From an uncultured Helicobacter sp. (lineage in GTDB: Bacteria; Campylobacterota; Campylobacteria; Campylobacterales; Helicobacteraceae), in NCBI GenBank assembly GCA_944326445.1, contig CALVDZ010000015.1, positions 1-42,429 on the forward strand: a stretch of DNA of 42,429 nucleotides, read 5' to 3'. The notes beneath the pieces are model-generated. The model was not told the origin of the DNA and ran no database searches. It saw only the letters and a program-made list of their open reading frames with translations. Shown here piece by piece: positions 8,403 through 16,758 of this stretch (positions are counted from its first letter, which is position 1; the number at the start of each line of letters is the position of its first letter). The position numbers and the translations under genes were made by a program.

Positions 8403-8843
8403 TTACGCCTTAATTTTAGACAATGCATCAACAGTGGCGCGAACAATATTATAAGGATTGTTTGAACCAAGGGATTTTGTCAAAATATCTTTAATCCCCG
8501 CAAGTTCAATCACAGAGCGTGCTGAACCACCTGCAATCACACCAGTTCCCTCGCTTGCAGGCTTAAGTAAAATGCGGCTTGCATTGTATTTACACTCAAT
8601 ATCGTGAGCAATAGTCGTGCCCTTGACATTGACTTTGATGATATTCTTAAACGCGTCATCAATGGCTTTTTTGATAGCATCAGGCACTTCCTTAGCCTTC
8701 CCTAAACCAAAACCAATAAGTCCATTTTTGTTGCCAACCACAACCAATGCATTGAATCTAAAGCGACGACCACCCTTGACAACCTTTGTCACCCTACCAA
8801 TATTCACAACCACTTCACTAAACTCTTCTCTATTGATTTCCAT
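8403..8843 (-). CDS. rpsE: 30S ribosomal protein S5
   Basis: S5 acts in translational accuracy and mRNA unwinding at the 30S entry site. The preferred start (MEINREEFSEVVVNIGRV) gives 146 residues and follows a GGAAG ribosome-binding site. An upstream in-frame extension would overlap rplR and lacks S5 similarity. Conserved parts are VVKGGRRFRFNALVVVGN, GLGKAKEVPDAIKKA, PASEGTGVIAGGSARSVIELAG, and the SLGSNNPYNIVRAT loop. Confidence 0.96.
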   Translation of the reverse strand: MEINREEFSEVVVNIGRVTKVVKGGRRFRFNALVVVGNKNGLIGFGLGKAKEVPDAIKKAIDDAFKNIIKVNVKGTTIAHDIECKYNASRILLKPASEGTGVIAGGSARSVIELAGIKDILTKSLGSNNPYNIVRATVDALSKIKA

Positions 8844-8862
8844 GCACTTCCTTTCACCCATA

Positions 8863-9219
8863 CTACAACGCAATGCCATTTTCTCGCAAAGTATCTGCAA
8901 ACGCTGCAACTACGCCGTGATACAAATAGCCATTACGATCAAAAACAACCTTAGAGATACCTATCCCTTTGAGCTCTTTGGCAAAGCTTTGGGCAATCTT
9001 TACAACATTTTCTTTGTTATTGCTAAGTCCCATTTTTTTGCCATCAACCGCTGCCAAAGTTTTAGATTCTGTATCATTAATCGCTTGTGCGTAAAAATAC
9101 CTATTGGATCTAAAGATCGTCACTCTAGGCACATCTGCTACCCCAAAAATCTTCCCTCTTGTCCTAAGCTTCCGCTTAGTGCGCAAAGTCTTTTTTCTCT
9201 CTAGTATATTCTCTCTCAT
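8863..9219 (-). CDS. rplR: 50S ribosomal protein L18
   Basis: L18 binds 5S rRNA and attaches it to the large subunit. The 118-residue protein has a basic N terminus (ERKKTLRTKRKLR), PRVTIFRSNRYFYAQAIND, and the C-terminal VVFDRNGYLYHGVVAAFADTLRE. These are the expected L18 elements. An AAGGTG ribosome-binding site precedes the ATG. It lies between rplF and rpsE. Confidence 0.96.
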   Translation of the reverse strand: MRENILERKKTLRTKRKLRTRGKIFGVADVPRVTIFRSNRYFYAQAINDTESKTLAAVDGKKMGLSNNKENVVKIAQSFAKELKGIGISKVVFDRNGYLYHGVVAAFADTLRENGIAL

Positions 9220-9229
9220 TGCTCACACC

Positions 9230-9766
9230 TTATTTTTTAGAAGTTTTGCCCGCTTTGCGGATAATCACTTCATCAGAATATTTAATACCCTTTCCCTTGT
9301 ATGGCTCTGGTGGTCTAAATTTCCTAATCTCAGCAGCAATCTGTCCTACCTGCTGCTTATCACTACCCTTGATGGTAATAGCGTTTTTTTCCACACTCAT
9401 TTCAATACCTTGGGGTATTGGATACACTACAGGATGTGAGAAACCAAGGGCAAGCTCTAGATTCTTGCCATTCACGCTCGCTTTATAACCCACACCATTA
9501 ATCTCTAAGACTTTACTAAATCCACTGCTTAACCCGATAACGATATTATTCGCCAACGCGCGATAAGTCCCCCAATACGCACGAGATTGTGGAGTATCGT
9601 CTTTTTTAGCAAAGTGGATATTGCCATCTTTTAACTCCACTCCAACACGCCCAAAGGTTTCAAGTTCTTGCTGGGATTTGGCATTTTTAAAAAGGAGTTT
9701 GCTTCCCTCCAATGCCACCTCTACACCCTTTGGGATACTAATTGGTCTTTTTCCAACTCTTGACAT
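9230..9766 (-). CDS. rplF: 50S ribosomal protein L6
   Basis: L6 is a two-domain protein near the sarcin-ricin loop and factor-binding site. The 178-residue protein begins MSRVGKRPISIPKGV and contains GVGYKASVNGKNLELALGFSHPV in the second domain. It ends in the RKFRPPEPYKGKGIKYSDEVI signature. It is 10 nt from rplR and 15 nt from rpsH. Confidence 0.97.
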   Translation of the reverse strand: MSRVGKRPISIPKGVEVALEGSKLLFKNAKSQQELETFGRVGVELKDGNIHFAKKDDTPQSRAYWGTYRALANNIVIGLSSGFSKVLEINGVGYKASVNGKNLELALGFSHPVVYPIPQGIEMSVEKNAITIKGSDKQQVGQIAAEIRKFRPPEPYKGKGIKYSDEVIIRKAGKTSKK

Positions 9767-9781
9767 TGTTATTCCTCCCTC

Positions 9782-10177
9782 TTACCATATACTGCAGAGT
9801 GCTTCGCCGCCGACATTGGCTCTGTATGCCTCATCGTTTGCAATCACACCCTTGCTTGTGCTCACCACAATCGTGCCATAGCCATTCTTAAATCGCTTAA
9901 GCTCATCGTGCCCCTTATACACGCGTCTGCCCGGCGTGCTAATTCTCTTAATTTCATTGATTGCACTTCTGCCCTGCTCATCATACTCAAGCTGCACACT
10001 GATGGATTGCTTGCCATCTTTATCAATAACCTTATAATCCTTAATAAAGCCCTTTGTCTTAAACACTTCCAAAATGGATACTACGATCTTTGCGTAATAC
10101 AATGTCGTAACCTCAAGCCGTCTCATAGAAGCATTGCGAATGCGTGTCAGAGAATCTGCAATAATATCATTTACCAT
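9782..10177 (-). CDS. rpsH: 30S ribosomal protein S8
   Basis: S8 binds the central domain of 16S rRNA and in many bacteria represses its own operon. The 131-residue protein shows NDIIADSLTRIRNA at the start, RISTPGRRVYKGHDEL in the middle, and the GTIVVSTSKGVIANDEA signature near the end. A regulatory S8-binding site in the rplE region was not identified here. Confidence 0.97.
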   Translation of the reverse strand: MVNDIIADSLTRIRNASMRRLEVTTLYYAKIVVSILEVFKTKGFIKDYKVIDKDGKQSISVQLEYDEQGRSAINEIKRISTPGRRVYKGHDELKRFKNGYGTIVVSTSKGVIANDEAYRANVGGEALCSIW

Positions 10178-10187
10178 TATCCACTCC

Positions 10188-10373
10188 TTACCAGCTTGCT
10201 TTTCTAAGTCCGGGGATTAATCCCTCGTTACCCATTTTTCGTAAGCACACACGGCATAACCCAAAATCCCTATACACAGAGTGCGGTCTGCCACACACTT
10301 GACATCTTGTATAAGCCCTCACGCCAAATTTTGCTTTTCTTTTCGCTTTTGCTATCATAGATTTCTTTGCCAT
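10188..10373 (-). CDS. rpsN: 30S ribosomal protein S14, zinc-binding type Z
   Basis: S14 is a small head protein. At 61 residues with CQVCGRPHSVYRDFGLCRVC, it is the short zinc-binding form with two CxxC pairs, not the 101-residue zinc-free form of E. coli. The start MAKKSMIAKAKRKAKF and the end GLIPGLRKASW are standard. It directly abuts rplE with no intergenic base. Confidence 0.97.
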   Translation of the reverse strand: MAKKSMIAKAKRKAKFGVRAYTRCQVCGRPHSVYRDFGLCRVCLRKMGNEGLIPGLRKASW

Positions 10374-10919
10374 TTATCGTCCTTTTGCAAAAGGCATACC
10401 AAACAATTCAAGCAGTTTGAAAGCCTCTTTATCACTACTAGTTGATGTTACAATCGTAATATTCATACCGTGTGTTACCATAATATCATCATACACTACC
10501 TCGGGGAACATAAGCTGCTCATTAAGCCCAAAACTATAATTCCCCCTCCCATCAAAACCATTGCGTTTAATGCCCCTAAAGTCCTTTACTCTAGGCAATG
10601 CAATCACAATGAGCTTTTCAAGGAAGTTATACATCATATTGCCCCTAAGCGTTACTTTCACACCCATTGGCATACCTTCACGCATCTTAAAGCCCGCCAC
10701 GGACTTCTTGGCTTTTGTGATAATAGCCCTTTGTCCAGCAATAAGCGAAATTGTATCAGCAATATTTTGCATAATCTTGCTATCCTTTGCATAATCCCCT
10801 GCACCAACGCTAATTACAATCTTTTCTAGCTTTGGAACAAGCATAGCGTTTGTGATATGTAACTCCTCTTTTAGCTTTGGGATAATCTCTTCTTTGTATT
10901 TTTTGCGCAATTCAAACAT
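10374..10919 (-). CDS. rplE: 50S ribosomal protein L5
   Basis: L5 is part of the 5S ribonucleoprotein and contacts P-site tRNA. The 181-residue protein has VPKLEKIVISVGAGDY, the ITKAKKSVAGFKMREGMPMGVKVTLRG stretch, RVKDFRGI, and FPEVVYDDI in the C-terminal half. The length is normal. Its start overlaps the last base of rplX (TAATG type). Confidence 0.97.
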   Translation of the reverse strand: MFELRKKYKEEIIPKLKEELHITNAMLVPKLEKIVISVGAGDYAKDSKIMQNIADTISLIAGQRAIITKAKKSVAGFKMREGMPMGVKVTLRGNMMYNFLEKLIVIALPRVKDFRGIKRNGFDGRGNYSFGLNEQLMFPEVVYDDIMVTHGMNITIVTSTSSDKEAFKLLELFGMPFAKGR

Positions 10920-11152
10920 TACTTATCCCCCTCCGCTTTTTTCACATTAGAGATGCTCATAGGCATCTCCTTGCTCACAAAGCCACCCTTGGGATCTTTT
11001 TCGCTCGGCTTAATTGCTTTTTTCGCCACTCTCAAGCCCTCGACTATCACCTGTCCTTTTTTGGGCAATACCTGAAGCACCTTGCCACTCTTGCCTTTAT
11101 CATCACCAGCGATAGCTACAACCATATCGCCTTTTTTAATTTTGTATTTCAC
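10919..11152 (-). CDS. rplX: 50S ribosomal protein L24
   Basis: L24 is an early assembly initiator of the large subunit. The 77-residue protein has the KOW motif at the N terminus (KKGDMVVAIAGDDKGKSGKVLQV) and then VEGLRVAKKAIKP. It is shorter than the roughly 104-residue E. coli form, as is common in this phylum. It overlaps both neighbours by one base. Confidence 0.95.
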   Translation of the reverse strand: MKYKIKKGDMVVAIAGDDKGKSGKVLQVLPKKGQVIVEGLRVAKKAIKPSEKDPKGGFVSKEMPMSISNVKKAEGDK

Positions 11153-11520
11153 TACAACACCTCCGGAGCTAACGATACTATTTTCATAAAGTTTGCATAT
11201 CGCACTTCTCGACTAACTGGTCCAAAAATCCTTGTGCCAATAGGCTCTCTTTTGGCATCAAGGATCACAGCCGCATTCTCATCGAAGCGAACTAGTGATC
11301 CATTTTCTCTATGAATCTCTTTTTTGGTTCGCACGATCACTGCCTTTACCACCTGCCCTTTTTTAACCTTCCCATTTGGGATAGCCTTCTTGACAGATGC
11401 CACGATCACATCACCTACTCGTGCATAGCGTCTATGGCTACCACCAAGCACTTTGATGCACATAATCTCTTTAGCACCGCTATTATCAGCTACATTTAAT
11501 CTCGTAAAACTCTGTATCAT
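11152..11520 (-). CDS. rplN: 50S ribosomal protein L14
   Basis: L14 lies at the inter-subunit interface. The 122-residue protein begins MIQSFTRLNVADNSGAKEIMCIKVLGG, a near-universal L14 start. It continues with DVIVASVKKAIP and ends with FGPVSREVR and IVSLAPEVL. Its ATG overlaps the rpsQ stop by 4 nt (ATGA), indicating coupled translation. Confidence 0.97.
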   Translation of the reverse strand: MIQSFTRLNVADNSGAKEIMCIKVLGGSHRRYARVGDVIVASVKKAIPNGKVKKGQVVKAVIVRTKKEIHRENGSLVRFDENAAVILDAKREPIGTRIFGPVSREVRYANFMKIVSLAPEVL

Positions 11521-11783
11521 AGTTCCACTCCTTTAACCACGATATCCTTGAGCCTAAAAGCCTTGCTCTTAGAGATAGGACGGCACTCAATCGCACTCAC
11601 CACATCACCGATTTTTACTGCATTTTGCTCATCGTGGATTGTGTATTTTTTAAATCTCTTGACGATTTTTCTGTATTTTGGGTGGAGCACCTTTCTCTCT
11701 ACAAGCACCACCACGCTCTTATCACCTGCCTTGCTTACAACTCTTCCCTGAATCACTCTCTTGTGTGCTTGTTTCTCGCTCAT
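11517..11783 (-). CDS. rpsQ: 30S ribosomal protein S17
   Basis: S17 is a primary 16S rRNA binding protein with an OB fold. The 88-residue protein has the KRVIQGRVVSKAGDKSVVVLVERKV start, HPKYRKIVKRFKKYTIHDE, and GDVVSAIECRPISKSKAFRL. Both ends overlap neighbours by 4 nt (ATGA junctions with rpmC and rplN). Confidence 0.97.
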   Translation of the reverse strand: MSEKQAHKRVIQGRVVSKAGDKSVVVLVERKVLHPKYRKIVKRFKKYTIHDEQNAVKIGDVVSAIECRPISKSKAFRLKDIVVKGVEL

Positions 11784-11974
11784 TTAGTATCCTTTTTAGC
11801 ATTGATAGCCGTATTAATCCGTGCTATATCCTTGCGCACAAACTTAAGCTCACTAGGATTTGTTGATTGCATAGTTTTTAGCTTAAGCCTAGTCTCAAAC
11901 AACAACGATTTCTTTTCTTTAAGCAACTTTTGCAACTCGACAATGTCTTTGTCTTTTAATTCAGTAAATTTCAT
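11780..11974 (-). CDS. rpmC: 50S ribosomal protein L29
   Basis: L29 is a small helical protein at the tunnel exit where targeting factors dock. The 64-residue protein starts MKFTELKDKDIVELQKLLKE, has LLFETRLKLKTMQ, and ends FVRKDIARINTAINAK, the expected L29 helical hairpin. Its start overlaps the 3' end of rplP by 14 nt, the largest overlap in the ribosomal block. Confidence 0.95.
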   Translation of the reverse strand: MKFTELKDKDIVELQKLLKEKKSLLFETRLKLKTMQSTNPSELKFVRKDIARINTAINAKKDTK

Positions 11975-12386
11975 TTTCGCTCTCGCTTGTTATGATTTTT
12001 GTCTTAAATGGAAGCTTGCTCTGCGCCAATGCTAACGCTTCACGCGCCAATCCCTCCTCAATACCTATCATCTCATAAATGATGCGACCGGGTTTGATAT
12101 TCATCACCCACTTTTCCACGCCACCTTTACCTTTACCCATTCTCACTTCGAGAGGCTTGGCTGTCAATGGCTTGTCAGGGAAAACGCGTATCCACACCTT
12201 GCCAGCTCTCTTGATATGACGCGTCATCGCAATACGCGCCGATTCTATCTGTCTAGAATCTATACGCCCGTGCTCTAAGGCTTTGATTCCTATATTGCCA
12301 AATGCAAGAGAGCAACCGCGGAATGACTTGCCACGATTGCGACCCTTCATCTGCTTTCTGTATTTTGTCTTTTTTGGCATCAACAT
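11961..12386 (-). CDS. rplP: 50S ribosomal protein L16
   Basis: L16 organises the A-site region of the large subunit. The 141-residue protein starts MLMPKKTKYRKQMKGRNRGKS; the leading MLMP agrees with the family and with a GAGGGAGG ribosome-binding site about 9 nt upstream. The MP two codons later is therefore not the start. Other conserved parts are AFGNIGIKALEHGRIDSRQIE and VWIRVFPDKPLTAKPLEVRMGKGKG. Confidence 0.97.
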   Translation of the reverse strand: MLMPKKTKYRKQMKGRNRGKSFRGCSLAFGNIGIKALEHGRIDSRQIESARIAMTRHIKRAGKVWIRVFPDKPLTAKPLEVRMGKGKGGVEKWVMNIKPGRIIYEMIGIEEGLAREALALAQSKLPFKTKIITSESENEIY

Positions 12387-12389
12387 AAT

Positions 12390-13115
12390 TTATTGCCTCC
12401 CTCTTCTTGATCTCGTTCTAGGCTCTTTGTCCGATCTCTCTGCATAAGATTCTCTGCTAGTTTCGCTCTTTTCCTGCACGATTCCCTTATGGAGCACCTC
12501 ACCTTTGAAAATCCAAACCTTCACGCCGATGATTCCATAAGTCGTCATAGCCTCTGCAAATCCATAATCAATCTTTGCCCTCAAAGTGTGTAGAGGCACT
12601 CTGCCCTCCATATACCACTCTGTGCGCGCCATCTCCGCACCAGCTAGACGCCCAGATACCTTGACTTTGATACCTTTGGCGCCAGATTTGAGTGCTGATT
12701 GCATCACTTTTTTCATCGCACGACGGAATGCTACACGCTTCTCAAGCTGTGTTGCAATATTTTCAGCGGCGAGCTGTGCGTTAGTCTGTGGGCGTTTGGC
12801 TTCCTTGATGTTGATACTCACCTCTTTTTTCAAAAGCTTTTTTAGAGCCTCTTTGTGCTTATCAATATCCACACCTTTTTTGCCTATGATAAGTCCGGGC
12901 TTGGAAGCGACGACAGTAACACGCACCTTATGGGCAGCACGCTCTATGATGATCTCACTCACGCCCGCATAATACATCTCACTTTTCAAAAACTTGCGTA
13001 TTGTGTGATCTTCTAAAATGTTAGAAGGCGTTGCTTGTGTAGCAGGAAACCAACGCGAAGACCAATTTCTGTTTATGCCTAATCTCAAACCTATCGGATT
13101 AACTTTTTGACCCAT
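12390..13115 (-). CDS. rpsC: 30S ribosomal protein S3
   Basis: S3 forms part of the mRNA entry channel. The 241-residue protein has MGQKVNPIGLRLGI, a KH domain with VVASKPGLIIGKKGVDI, and the C-terminal half with SGRLAGAEMARTEWY and GRVPLHTLRAKIDYG. The C terminus carries a short polar Arg/Ser/Glu tail (about 210-241). It is 3 nt from both rplP and rplV. Confidence 0.97.
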   Translation of the reverse strand: MGQKVNPIGLRLGINRNWSSRWFPATQATPSNILEDHTIRKFLKSEMYYAGVSEIIIERAAHKVRVTVVASKPGLIIGKKGVDIDKHKEALKKLLKKEVSINIKEAKRPQTNAQLAAENIATQLEKRVAFRRAMKKVMQSALKSGAKGIKVKVSGRLAGAEMARTEWYMEGRVPLHTLRAKIDYGFAEAMTTYGIIGVKVWIFKGEVLHKGIVQEKSETSRESYAERSDKEPRTRSRRGRQ

Positions 13116-13117
13116 AC

Positions 13118-13663
13118 TTATTTGCCCTCACCTTCTGTTTTTTTGCTTGCTTTTGCTGTGGTAGTCTTTGGCTTTGTTGTTTTAGATTCTGTGCCCTTAG
13201 ATTTGCTAGCTTGAGATTTCACTACAGAATCTTTACTCTCCACCCGTTTAAATTCTTTAGATTCTATCTGCGCAGATTTTTGCTCCTTGGCAATCTCCTT
13301 GCCCGCTCTCTTGCTTCCCTTAGTCCTCTTATCCTGCTCTGATTTTTTTAGAGTGCCCACCTCCACAAACACGTGCGATGTAGGTTTTCTAATAGGTGTC
13401 GCGCGTCCCTTAGCCCTAGGCATAAAGCGTCTGAGCACTGGACCTGCATCCACTCTGCAGGAAGTAATCACCACATCTTGTGCGTCATAACCACCATTTG
13501 CCACTGCTGAAGCCACCACCTTGGAGATAATGCGCGCCGCTTTATTTGGAGTAAATTCCAAACTCGCAATCGCAAGTTCTGCGTTCATTCCCTGAATCTC
13601 CCTCGCAATCAGGCGCGCCTTTGTAGGAGAAAGCCTAATATGTCGTAATAATGCCTTGCTCAT
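13118..13663 (-). CDS. rplV: 50S ribosomal protein L22 with long C-terminal extension
   Basis: L22 lines the peptide exit tunnel, and its hairpin is a site of macrolide action. Residues 1 to about 110 are a normal L22: HIRLSPTKARLIAREIQGM, then DVVITSCRVDAGPVLRRFMPRAKGRATPIRKPTSHV. About 70 further residues follow, a low-complexity Lys/Ser/Thr/Glu tail ending KKTEGEGK. The usual length is 110-125 residues. The DNA of the tail contains AGATTCT-type motifs, read on the coding strand as GAATCTAAA and giving repeated Glu-Ser-Lys. The tail is probably disordered; its role is unknown. Start and neighbours are normal. Confidence 0.95.
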   Translation of the reverse strand: MSKALLRHIRLSPTKARLIAREIQGMNAELAIASLEFTPNKAARIISKVVASAVANGGYDAQDVVITSCRVDAGPVLRRFMPRAKGRATPIRKPTSHVFVEVGTLKKSEQDKRTKGSKRAGKEIAKEQKSAQIESKEFKRVESKDSVVKSQASKSKGTESKTTKPKTTTAKASKKTEGEGK

Positions 13664-13672
13664 ACTCTCTCC

Positions 13673-13954
13673 TTATTTGCCTATTTTCTTTTGGACACTG
13701 CCCTTGTGCCCCTTAAAAGTTCGCGTGGGCGCAAACTCACCGAGCTTGTAGCCGACATGATTTTCTGTAACATACACTGGGACAAACGCTCTGCCATTAT
13801 GGACATTAAATGTCAAACCTATCATATCGGGCAAAATCGTGCTGCGTCTTGACCAGGTCTTGATAGGCTTATTGTCCTTAGAATCCTTGGCTTTTAAGAC
13901 TTTTTTTAGCAAAGAACTATCAATAAATGGACCTTTTCTTATCGATCTTGACAT
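13673..13954 (-). CDS. rpsS: 30S ribosomal protein S19
   Basis: S19 forms a head complex with S13. The 93-residue protein begins MSRSIRKGPFIDSSLLKKV and carries TWSRRSTILPDMIGLTFNVHNG and HVGYKLGEFAPTRTFKGH. The length and order (between rplB and rplV) are canonical. Confidence 0.97.
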   Translation of the reverse strand: MSRSIRKGPFIDSSLLKKVLKAKDSKDNKPIKTWSRRSTILPDMIGLTFNVHNGRAFVPVYVTENHVGYKLGEFAPTRTFKGHKGSVQKKIGK

Positions 13955-13963
13955 AGTGCTTCC

Positions 13964-14791
13964 TTATTTTTTCTTTCTTGAGATTATGAGCTTATCACTC
14001 GCCTTTTTCTTGCGAGTTTTAAAGCCTTTAGCAGGCGTTCCCCAAGGAGATACAGGGTGTCCGCTCGAGCCAGTTTTGCCCTCACCACCGCCGTGTGGGT
14101 GATCCACAGGGTTCATCGCACTACCTCTAGTTTGCGGACGGATACCTCTGTGGCGATTTCGTCCTGCCTTACCAATGGAGATATTGATAAAATCCTCATT
14201 CCCTACGACGCCGATTGTCGCCATACATTCTTCTAAAATATAGCGCATTTCACCGCTTGGCATTCTTAGGATTATGTATTTACCCTCGCGCCCCATAATC
14301 TGCGCACTCGCCCCTGCGCTTCTTGCGAGCTGCCCGCCAGCACCGGGGTGCATTTCGATATTATGCACGATTGTTCCTATCGGAATCGCTTTCAGCTTCA
14401 TCGCAAATCCCACCTTGATATCCAAGCCAGATTCTGCAGACATCACGCTATCGCCCACTTTCAAGCCAGATGGTTGGATAATGTAGCGTTTCTCTCCATC
14501 AGGATATGTGATTAGAGCAATTCTGCAGTTTCTGTATGGATCGTATTCGATCGTGCTCACCTTGCCTTCGATACCAAATTTGTTGCGCTTAAAGTCAATG
14601 ATACGATAGAGCTTCTTTGCTCCTCCCTCCTTGTGGCGGCTTGTTATACGCCCATTGTTATTGCGCCCGGCAGAGACAGGGAGCTTTGTGAGCAAGCTCC
14701 TCACGCTCGGCTTTGCGGTAATATCCCTAGAGCTTAGCCCGCTCATAAACCTCCTACTAGGCGTATAAGGCTTGTATGTTTTGATTGCCAT
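13964..14791 (-). CDS. rplB: 50S ribosomal protein L2
   Basis: L2 is needed for subunit association and peptidyl-transferase assembly. The 275-residue protein has KPYTPSRRFM near the start, RNNNGRITSRHKEGG (43-57), PGAGGQLARSAGASAQIMGREGKY, and the signature MNPVDHPHGGGEGKTG. That signature includes the conserved His near the catalytic centre. It ends in a basic tail, KTRKKKASDKLIISRKKK. Confidence 0.97.
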   Translation of the reverse strand: MAIKTYKPYTPSRRFMSGLSSRDITAKPSVRSLLTKLPVSAGRNNNGRITSRHKEGGAKKLYRIIDFKRNKFGIEGKVSTIEYDPYRNCRIALITYPDGEKRYIIQPSGLKVGDSVMSAESGLDIKVGFAMKLKAIPIGTIVHNIEMHPGAGGQLARSAGASAQIMGREGKYIILRMPSGEMRYILEECMATIGVVGNEDFINISIGKAGRNRHRGIRPQTRGSAMNPVDHPHGGGEGKTGSSGHPVSPWGTPAKGFKTRKKKASDKLIISRKKK

Positions 14792-14806
14792 TTCTACTCT
14801 CCTTTA

Positions 14807-15088
14807 TCACACTGAAAGGGCGTCGATCTTGGCGCCTTCAGGGATTTTCACATAAAATTTCTTAAACGATGCTCTCTTGCCCTCTCTCCCTCGGAAACGC
14901 TTTGTTTTTCCTTCTTGCTTTAGAGAGTTGATTTTTATAGGGGTAAATCCAAAATACTCTTGAAACACCGCCTTGAGTTGATTTTTTGTTACACTACTCG
15001 CAGTTTGCACCACAAGCATTCCTTTTTCTTGTAAAGCCAACGACTTTTCTGTATAAAGGATTGATTTAATATCTGTTATATCTGCCAT
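14807..15088 (-). CDS. rplW: 50S ribosomal protein L23
   Basis: L23 sits at the tunnel exit and docks trigger factor and SRP. The 93-residue protein shows DIKSILYTEKSLALQEKGMLVV, VTKNQLKAVFQEYFGF, and INSLKQEGKTKRFRGREGKR. The order between rplD and rplB is standard. Confidence 0.96.
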   Translation of the reverse strand: MADITDIKSILYTEKSLALQEKGMLVVQTASSVTKNQLKAVFQEYFGFTPIKINSLKQEGKTKRFRGREGKRASFKKFYVKIPEGAKIDALSV

Positions 15089-15102
15089 TTCCTCTCCTCC
15101 GC

Positions 15103-15726
15103 TTATTTCTCAACGCTCTTAGCCGCTACAATCTCATCAAACACTGCTTTTTCGATGACTACACAACGGAATGTGGCTACCAAATACGCGTTAAGCTCAT
15201 TAGAATCCACCACATAGCACTCTCTTAGATTACGATAGGCTAAAAATGTCTTCTCATCGCTAAATTGTCCCACAAACAGCGCGTTTTTCTCGCCAAGTGC
15301 GCAAAATCTCGCATACGCATCTTTAGTCTTGCCACTCTCCACTGCGATAGAATCCACCACAAAGAGCTTGCCCATCTGCGCCTTTTGCTCTAGTGCATAC
15401 TCAAGTGCCAAACGCTTTTGTTTTTTGTTAATCTTTAGATCGTAATTGCGCTTTGTAGGTCCGTGAGAGACACCACCACCTACAAAGATAGGAGAGGTGA
15501 TACTCCCTGCGCGCGCGCGTCCATTCTTTTTCTGTCGCCACGGCTTTTTGCCACCACCGCTGACTTCGCCGCGATTCTTCGCATACGCATTGTTTGCACG
15601 CAAAGACGCGAGATAGGACTTCACATACAAATACAAATTATGCTCATTAATCTGCTCATATTTCTTTGGTAACTCAATCTCACTGCTTTTTTTGAGATTA
15701 TTGTCTAATACGATTGCCTTGCTCAT
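15103..15726 (-). CDS. rplD: 50S ribosomal protein L4
   Basis: L4 lines the exit tunnel and in some bacteria regulates the S10 operon. The ATG at 15724-15726 (MSKAIVLDNN) is chosen because it follows AAGGTG and removes a 35-nt overlap into rplC. It yields 207 residues, typical of L4. The conserved loop NRGEVSGGGKKPWRQKKNGRARAG (positions approx. 52-75) and SPIFVGGGVSHGP are present. Confidence 0.95.
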   Translation of the reverse strand: MSKAIVLDNNLKKSSEIELPKKYEQINEHNLYLYVKSYLASLRANNAYAKNRGEVSGGGKKPWRQKKNGRARAGSITSPIFVGGGVSHGPTKRNYDLKINKKQKRLALEYALEQKAQMGKLFVVDSIAVESGKTKDAYARFCALGEKNALFVGQFSDEKTFLAYRNLRECYVVDSNELNAYLVATFRCVVIEKAVFDEIVAAKSVEK

Positions 15727-15736
15727 ACCTAGCACC

Positions 15737-16315
15737 TTATTGCGTGATTTGGATTCTGCCATAGGCTCCATTGTAGCCTGCCACAGAACCTTTTAATACC
15801 AAAATGCTGCTCTCTTTATCAAAAGAAAGCACGGTATTTTTTGTATTAACGCGCTCATTGCCATAATGCCCCGCCATTTTTTTGCCCGGCTGAACGCGCC
15901 CTGGCCACTCACGATTTCCGATAGATCCGAGGCGTCTATGGAATCTACTACCATGCGCGGCAGGACCACCCTGAAAATTCCATCGCTTCATCGCACCGCT
16001 AAATCCGCGCCCCTTGGAATTAAAAATACTCTTGACACTTTTTGCACTTTCTAGCACCTCTAGGTTGATATCGCCCTGCTCCGTGTTAGCAACCCTCAAT
16101 GTCGCAAATCTGTTAAACTCTTTGCTCAAATTGTATTTTTTCTGAATCCCAGCGATAGCCTTGTTCATAGCCTTACCCTTAGGGTAAGCCACCAACGCCT
16201 TGCCATTATCATACACCTCACACACCTTTGTGCTGAGCACGCGCAAAAGCGTAACCGCCTCGCTCTTGGTGCCAATGGTTCGGCTCATACCAATCTTTTC
16301 AACGATAAATTCCAT
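15737..16315 (-). CDS. rplC: 50S ribosomal protein L3
   Basis: L3 is an early assembler near the peptidyl-transferase centre. The 192-residue protein starts MEFIVEKIGMSRTIG and contains KGRGFSGAMKRWNFQGGPAAHGSRFHRRLGSIGNREWPGRVQPGKKMAGHYG in pieces, the L3 tunnel loop. The coding length is slightly short of the E. coli 209. It follows rpsJ after 51 nt, the second largest gap in the ribosomal block. Confidence 0.96.
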   Translation of the reverse strand: MEFIVEKIGMSRTIGTKSEAVTLLRVLSTKVCEVYDNGKALVAYPKGKAMNKAIAGIQKKYNLSKEFNRFATLRVANTEQGDINLEVLESAKSVKSIFNSKGRGFSGAMKRWNFQGGPAAHGSRFHRRLGSIGNREWPGRVQPGKKMAGHYGNERVNTKNTVLSFDKESSILVLKGSVAGYNGAYGRIQITQ

Positions 16316-16366
16316 AACTCTTTCCTTAAAAGTAAATTCCTAACTCTCTAAAGCCACTTGCCCAAT

Positions 16367-16678
16367 CTACTTGCTCATAGAAGTAACTTCTACATCCACT
16401 TCCGGGGCTAAATCAAGCTTCATAAGGCTATCTACGGTATCGGGCGTAGCAGACATAATATCAATGATACGATGATGCACCCTAATCTCAAACTGCTCGC
16501 GCGAATCTTTGTTGATATGCGGAGATTTGAGCACTGTGTAGCGACGCTTTTTGGTAGGGAGCGGGATAGGTCCTCTGATCTCTGATCCTGTGCGCTTCAC
16601 AGCCTCCACGATAGCCGCTACTGAACGATCCAAAACCCTGTAATCATAGGCTTTCAACTTCAATCTGATTTTTTCCAT
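16367..16678 (-). CDS. rpsJ: 30S ribosomal protein S10
   Basis: S10 is a head protein and also NusE, a partner in transcription antitermination. The 103-residue protein starts MEKIRLKLKAYDYRVLDRSV and carries GPIPLPTKKRRYTVLKSPHINKDSREQFEIR and the C-terminal LDLAPEVDVEV. It is the first gene of the minus-strand operon, behind an AT-rich promoter region. Confidence 0.97.
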   Translation of the reverse strand: MEKIRLKLKAYDYRVLDRSVAAIVEAVKRTGSEIRGPIPLPTKKRRYTVLKSPHINKDSREQFEIRVHHRIIDIMSATPDTVDSLMKLDLAPEVDVEVTSMSK

Positions 16679-16758
16679 TTTTTATCCTTTTACAAAAGAA
16701 CTCATCGCATTTTTGCTACATATCACATCTGCAATGCAATGTAATTTTGAAAGCGTGA

